Assembly (NCBI GenBank): GCA_013813605.1
Contig: JACCRL010000418.1
Coordinates: 1-6,299 of the forward strand
Reading direction: 5' to 3'
From: Gemmatimonadaceae bacterium
GTDB taxonomy: Bacteria > Gemmatimonadota > Gemmatimonadetes > Gemmatimonadales > Gemmatimonadaceae
Length of the DNA: 6,299 nt
Notes under the pieces: generated by a model
The model's input: only the letters and a program-made list of their open reading frames with translations
Databases searched by the model: none
What the model was told of the DNA's origin: nothing
Part shown: in pieces, positions 4,423 through 6,299 of the stretch
How positions within the stretch are numbered: the stretch's first letter is position 1
Layout of the letters: each line of letters starts with the position of its first letter
Translations under genes and position numbers: made by a program

Positions 4423-6299
4423 ATGGAAGATTCGGCAACGCGCCACGACTCGGCCGCCGCAGTCGGCTACGACCCAACCGCGATCGAGCGGAAGTGGCAG
4501 CGGCTGTGGCGGGAGCGAAGCACGAACGCGACGGACATCCGCGGTGCCGAGCGGCCATTCTACGCCCTGATGATGTTCCCCTATCCATCCGCGGAAGGAC
4601 TCCACGTCGGAAACCTTTTCGCATTCACCGGGAACGACATCTATGGACGATTCCAGCGCCTCCAGGGACACAATGTCTTCGAGCCGCTGGGATACGATGC
4701 TTTCGGGATTCATTCGGAGAATTATGCGCTCAAGGTGGGGCGGCACCCGATGGAGCTGATCCCGAAGAACATCGCCAACTTCCGGAGGCAGCTCGAGCGC
4801 GCCGGCCTGATGGTGGACTGGGACCGCAGTCTCTCGACCACCGAGCCCGACTACTACAAGTGGACGCAGTGGATATTCCTCCAGCTCCTGAAGCAGGGCC
4901 TCGCCTACAAGAAGAAGGCGGCGGTGAACTGGTGTCCCAACTGCAAGACGGTGCTCGCCAACGAGCAGGTCGTGGGCGGAGTCTGCGAGCGGTGCAAGAC
5001 GCCGGTCGAGCAGAGGTCGCTCGAGCAGTGGTTCTTCCGCATCAGTGACTACGCCGAGCGGCTGCTGTCGAACCTCGATCATCTGGATTGGTCGGATTCG
5101 ACGAAGACGGCGCAGCGGAACTGGATTGGCAGGTCGGAAGGCGCCGAGCTCACGTTCGAGGGTGAGGCGATCGACTGCGCGATCCGCGTCTTCACCACCC
5201 GCCCCGATACGATCTACGGCGCGACATATCTCGTCGTCGCGCCCGAGCACCCGCTCGTGGACAAGCTGACAGCGCCTGCGGCGATGAGCGATGTCAACGC
5301 GTATCGCGAGCGCACAAAGAAGCAGGACATCGTCGCGCGCAAGACGAGCACGGAGAAAACAGGGGTCTTCACCGGCACGTACGCGACCAATCCGGCCACG
5401 CGCCAGCGCGTGCCGATCTGGATCTCGGATTACGTGCTGATGGAGTACGGGACGGGCGCGATCATGGGCGTACCCGGCCACGACGCGCGAGACTTCGAGT
5501 TCGCGACGCGGTTCAAGCTGCCGATCGTGCGCGTCGTCTGCGGGGAACGGGACGATGCAAACGCACCGCTCGAGGCGGCGTACGTGGATTGTGACGCCGG
5601 CATGATGGTGAACTCAGGCCCGCTGGATGGCCTCACTGTCAGCGCTGCGAAGCGGACGATCGTCGAGATGCTCGCCGATGGCGGCGCGGCGAAGCCGGTG
5701 GTGAACTTTCGCCTGCACGACTGGTGCATATCGCGTCAGCGCTACTGGGGCCCGCCGATTCCGGTCATCTATTGCGATGCGTGTGGAACGGTGCCGGTTC
5801 CCGAAAAGGATCTGCCGGTGGTGCTTCCCTTCGTCGAGGATTTCAAGCCGGACGATTCGGGCGTTTCGCCGCTCGCGCGCCACGAGGAGTGGTACCGCGT
5901 CGCGTGCCCGACGTGCGGACGCCAGGCGCGGCGCGAGACGGACGTATCGGACACTTTCCTCGACAGCTCCTGGTATTTCCTGCGCTACCCGAGCGTCGGT
6001 AACGACGCTGTGCCGTTCGACAGGGAGATCACGCGCAAATGGCTGCCCGTGAACTCCTACATCGGCGGCAACGAGCACGCGGTGCTGCACCTTCTGTATT
6101 CACGCTTCATAACGATGGTGCTGAAGGACGCCGGCCATCTCGAGTTCGAGGAGCCGTACACGCGCTTCCGCGCCCACGGCCACATCATTCGCGAAGGCGC
6201 GAAGATGTCGAAGACGCAGGGCAACATCGTAAATCCCGACGAGTACATCGAGTCGTGGGGCGCCGATGCCTTCCGCACGTACCTCATGTTCCTCGGCCC
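4423..6299 (+). CDS. leuS: Leucyl-tRNA synthetase, 3'-truncated by window end
   Basis: LeuRS attaches leucine to tRNA-Leu in the cytoplasm and edits mischarged tRNA; it is an essential class I synthetase. 625 codons are present, uninterrupted; bacterial LeuRS is usually 800-870 aa, so the anticodon-binding and C-terminal domains lie beyond 6299. Seen in order: YPSAEGLHVGN (54-64), with HVGN in the HIGH position; a Cys4 zinc site CPNC (171-174) and CERC (188-191); the CP1 editing domain with the threonine-rich TTRPDT (258-263) and GHDARD (352-357), whose Asp357 matches the essential editing Asp345 of E. coli; the core motif DWCISRQRYWG (433-443); a second Cys4 site CDAC (451-454) and CPTC (495-498); DTFLDSSWYFLRY; and KMSKTQGN (594-601). 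The segment between GHIIREG and KMSK is very short, so the leucine-specific insertion of E. coli LeuRS is absent. The ATG at 4423 is the only plausible start because an in-frame TAG lies at 4411-4413. Confidence 0.97.
   Translation, partial: MEDSATRHDSAAAVGYDPTAIERKWQRLWRERSTNATDIRGAERPFYALMMFPYPSAEGLHVGNLFAFTGNDIYGRFQRLQGHNVFEPLGYDAFGIHSENYALKVGRHPMELIPKNIANFRRQLERAGLMVDWDRSLSTTEPDYYKWTQWIFLQLLKQGLAYKKKAAVNWCPNCKTVLANEQVVGGVCERCKTPVEQRSLEQWFFRISDYAERLLSNLDHLDWSDSTKTAQRNWIGRSEGAELTFEGEAIDCAIRVFTTRPDTIYGATYLVVAPEHPLVDKLTAPAAMSDVNAYRERTKKQDIVARKTSTEKTGVFTGTYATNPATRQRVPIWISDYVLMEYGTGAIMGVPGHDARDFEFATRFKLPIVRVVCGERDDANAPLEAAYVDCDAGMMVNSGPLDGLTVSAAKRTIVEMLADGGAAKPVVNFRLHDWCISRQRYWGPPIPVIYCDACGTVPVPEKDLPVVLPFVEDFKPDDSGVSPLARHEEWYRVACPTCGRQARRETDVSDTFLDSSWYFLRYPSVGNDAVPFDREITRKWLPVNSYIGGNEHAVLHLLYSRFITMVLKDAGHLEFEEPYTRFRAHGHIIREGAKMSKTQGNIVNPDEYIESWGADAFRTYLMFLG

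Noticed and set aside
3967..5481. A 504-codon open frame on the minus strand spanning the chemoreceptor start and leuS
   Set aside because: It crosses two well-supported genes and the spacer between them, has an Arg-rich composition without domains, and arises from codon bias of leuS on the other strand.

Overview
The window is GC-rich DNA (roughly 60-65% by eye) with closely spaced genes on alternating strands. The gene types (Tat-exported glycosylasparaginase, a LeuRS with an HVGN-type signature, weak or absent Shine-Dalgarno sites at some starts) and the base composition suggest a high-GC environmental bacterium. Gemmatimonadota or a related phylum would fit, but this is an impression from family resemblance, not a demonstrated placement.

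Layout: 1-246 is noncoding and is dominated by a pair of inverted repeat arms (1-37 and 196-232, 33 of 37 positions matching, 23 bp perfect) around a ~158 bp spacer; its right edge is 14 bp past the stop codon of the first gene. 247-1725 (minus) encodes aspartate ammonia-lyase (AspA). 1738-1858 is a divergent promoter region. 1859-2992 (plus) encodes a Tat-exported glycosylasparaginase / N4-(beta-N-acetylglucosaminyl)-L-asparaginase precursor of the Ntn-hydrolase superfamily. Its 3' end overlaps by 47 bp the 3' end of the convergent gene at 2946-4349 (minus), a two-TM methyl-accepting chemotaxis protein with almost no extracytoplasmic domain. A 73-bp divergent spacer (4350-4422) holding two mutually exclusive small hairpins separates it from leucyl-tRNA synthetase (leuS, 4423 to beyond the window end, plus), of which the first 625 codons are present.

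Functional logic: the first two genes are divergent and biochemically consecutive. Glycosylasparaginase can release aspartate from GlcNAc-asparagine outside the cytoplasm, and AspA turns aspartate into fumarate and ammonia, so they plausibly form a scavenging route for glycopeptide-derived aspartate (inference). The chemoreceptor and leuS have no evident link to this route. Four protein-coding genes account for nearly all of the sequence; the long antisense reading frames over aspA and leuS are GC-driven shadows. I see no tRNA, rRNA, CRISPR array, transposase or clearly new multi-gene system. The most unexplained element is the inverted-repeat structure at the left edge.
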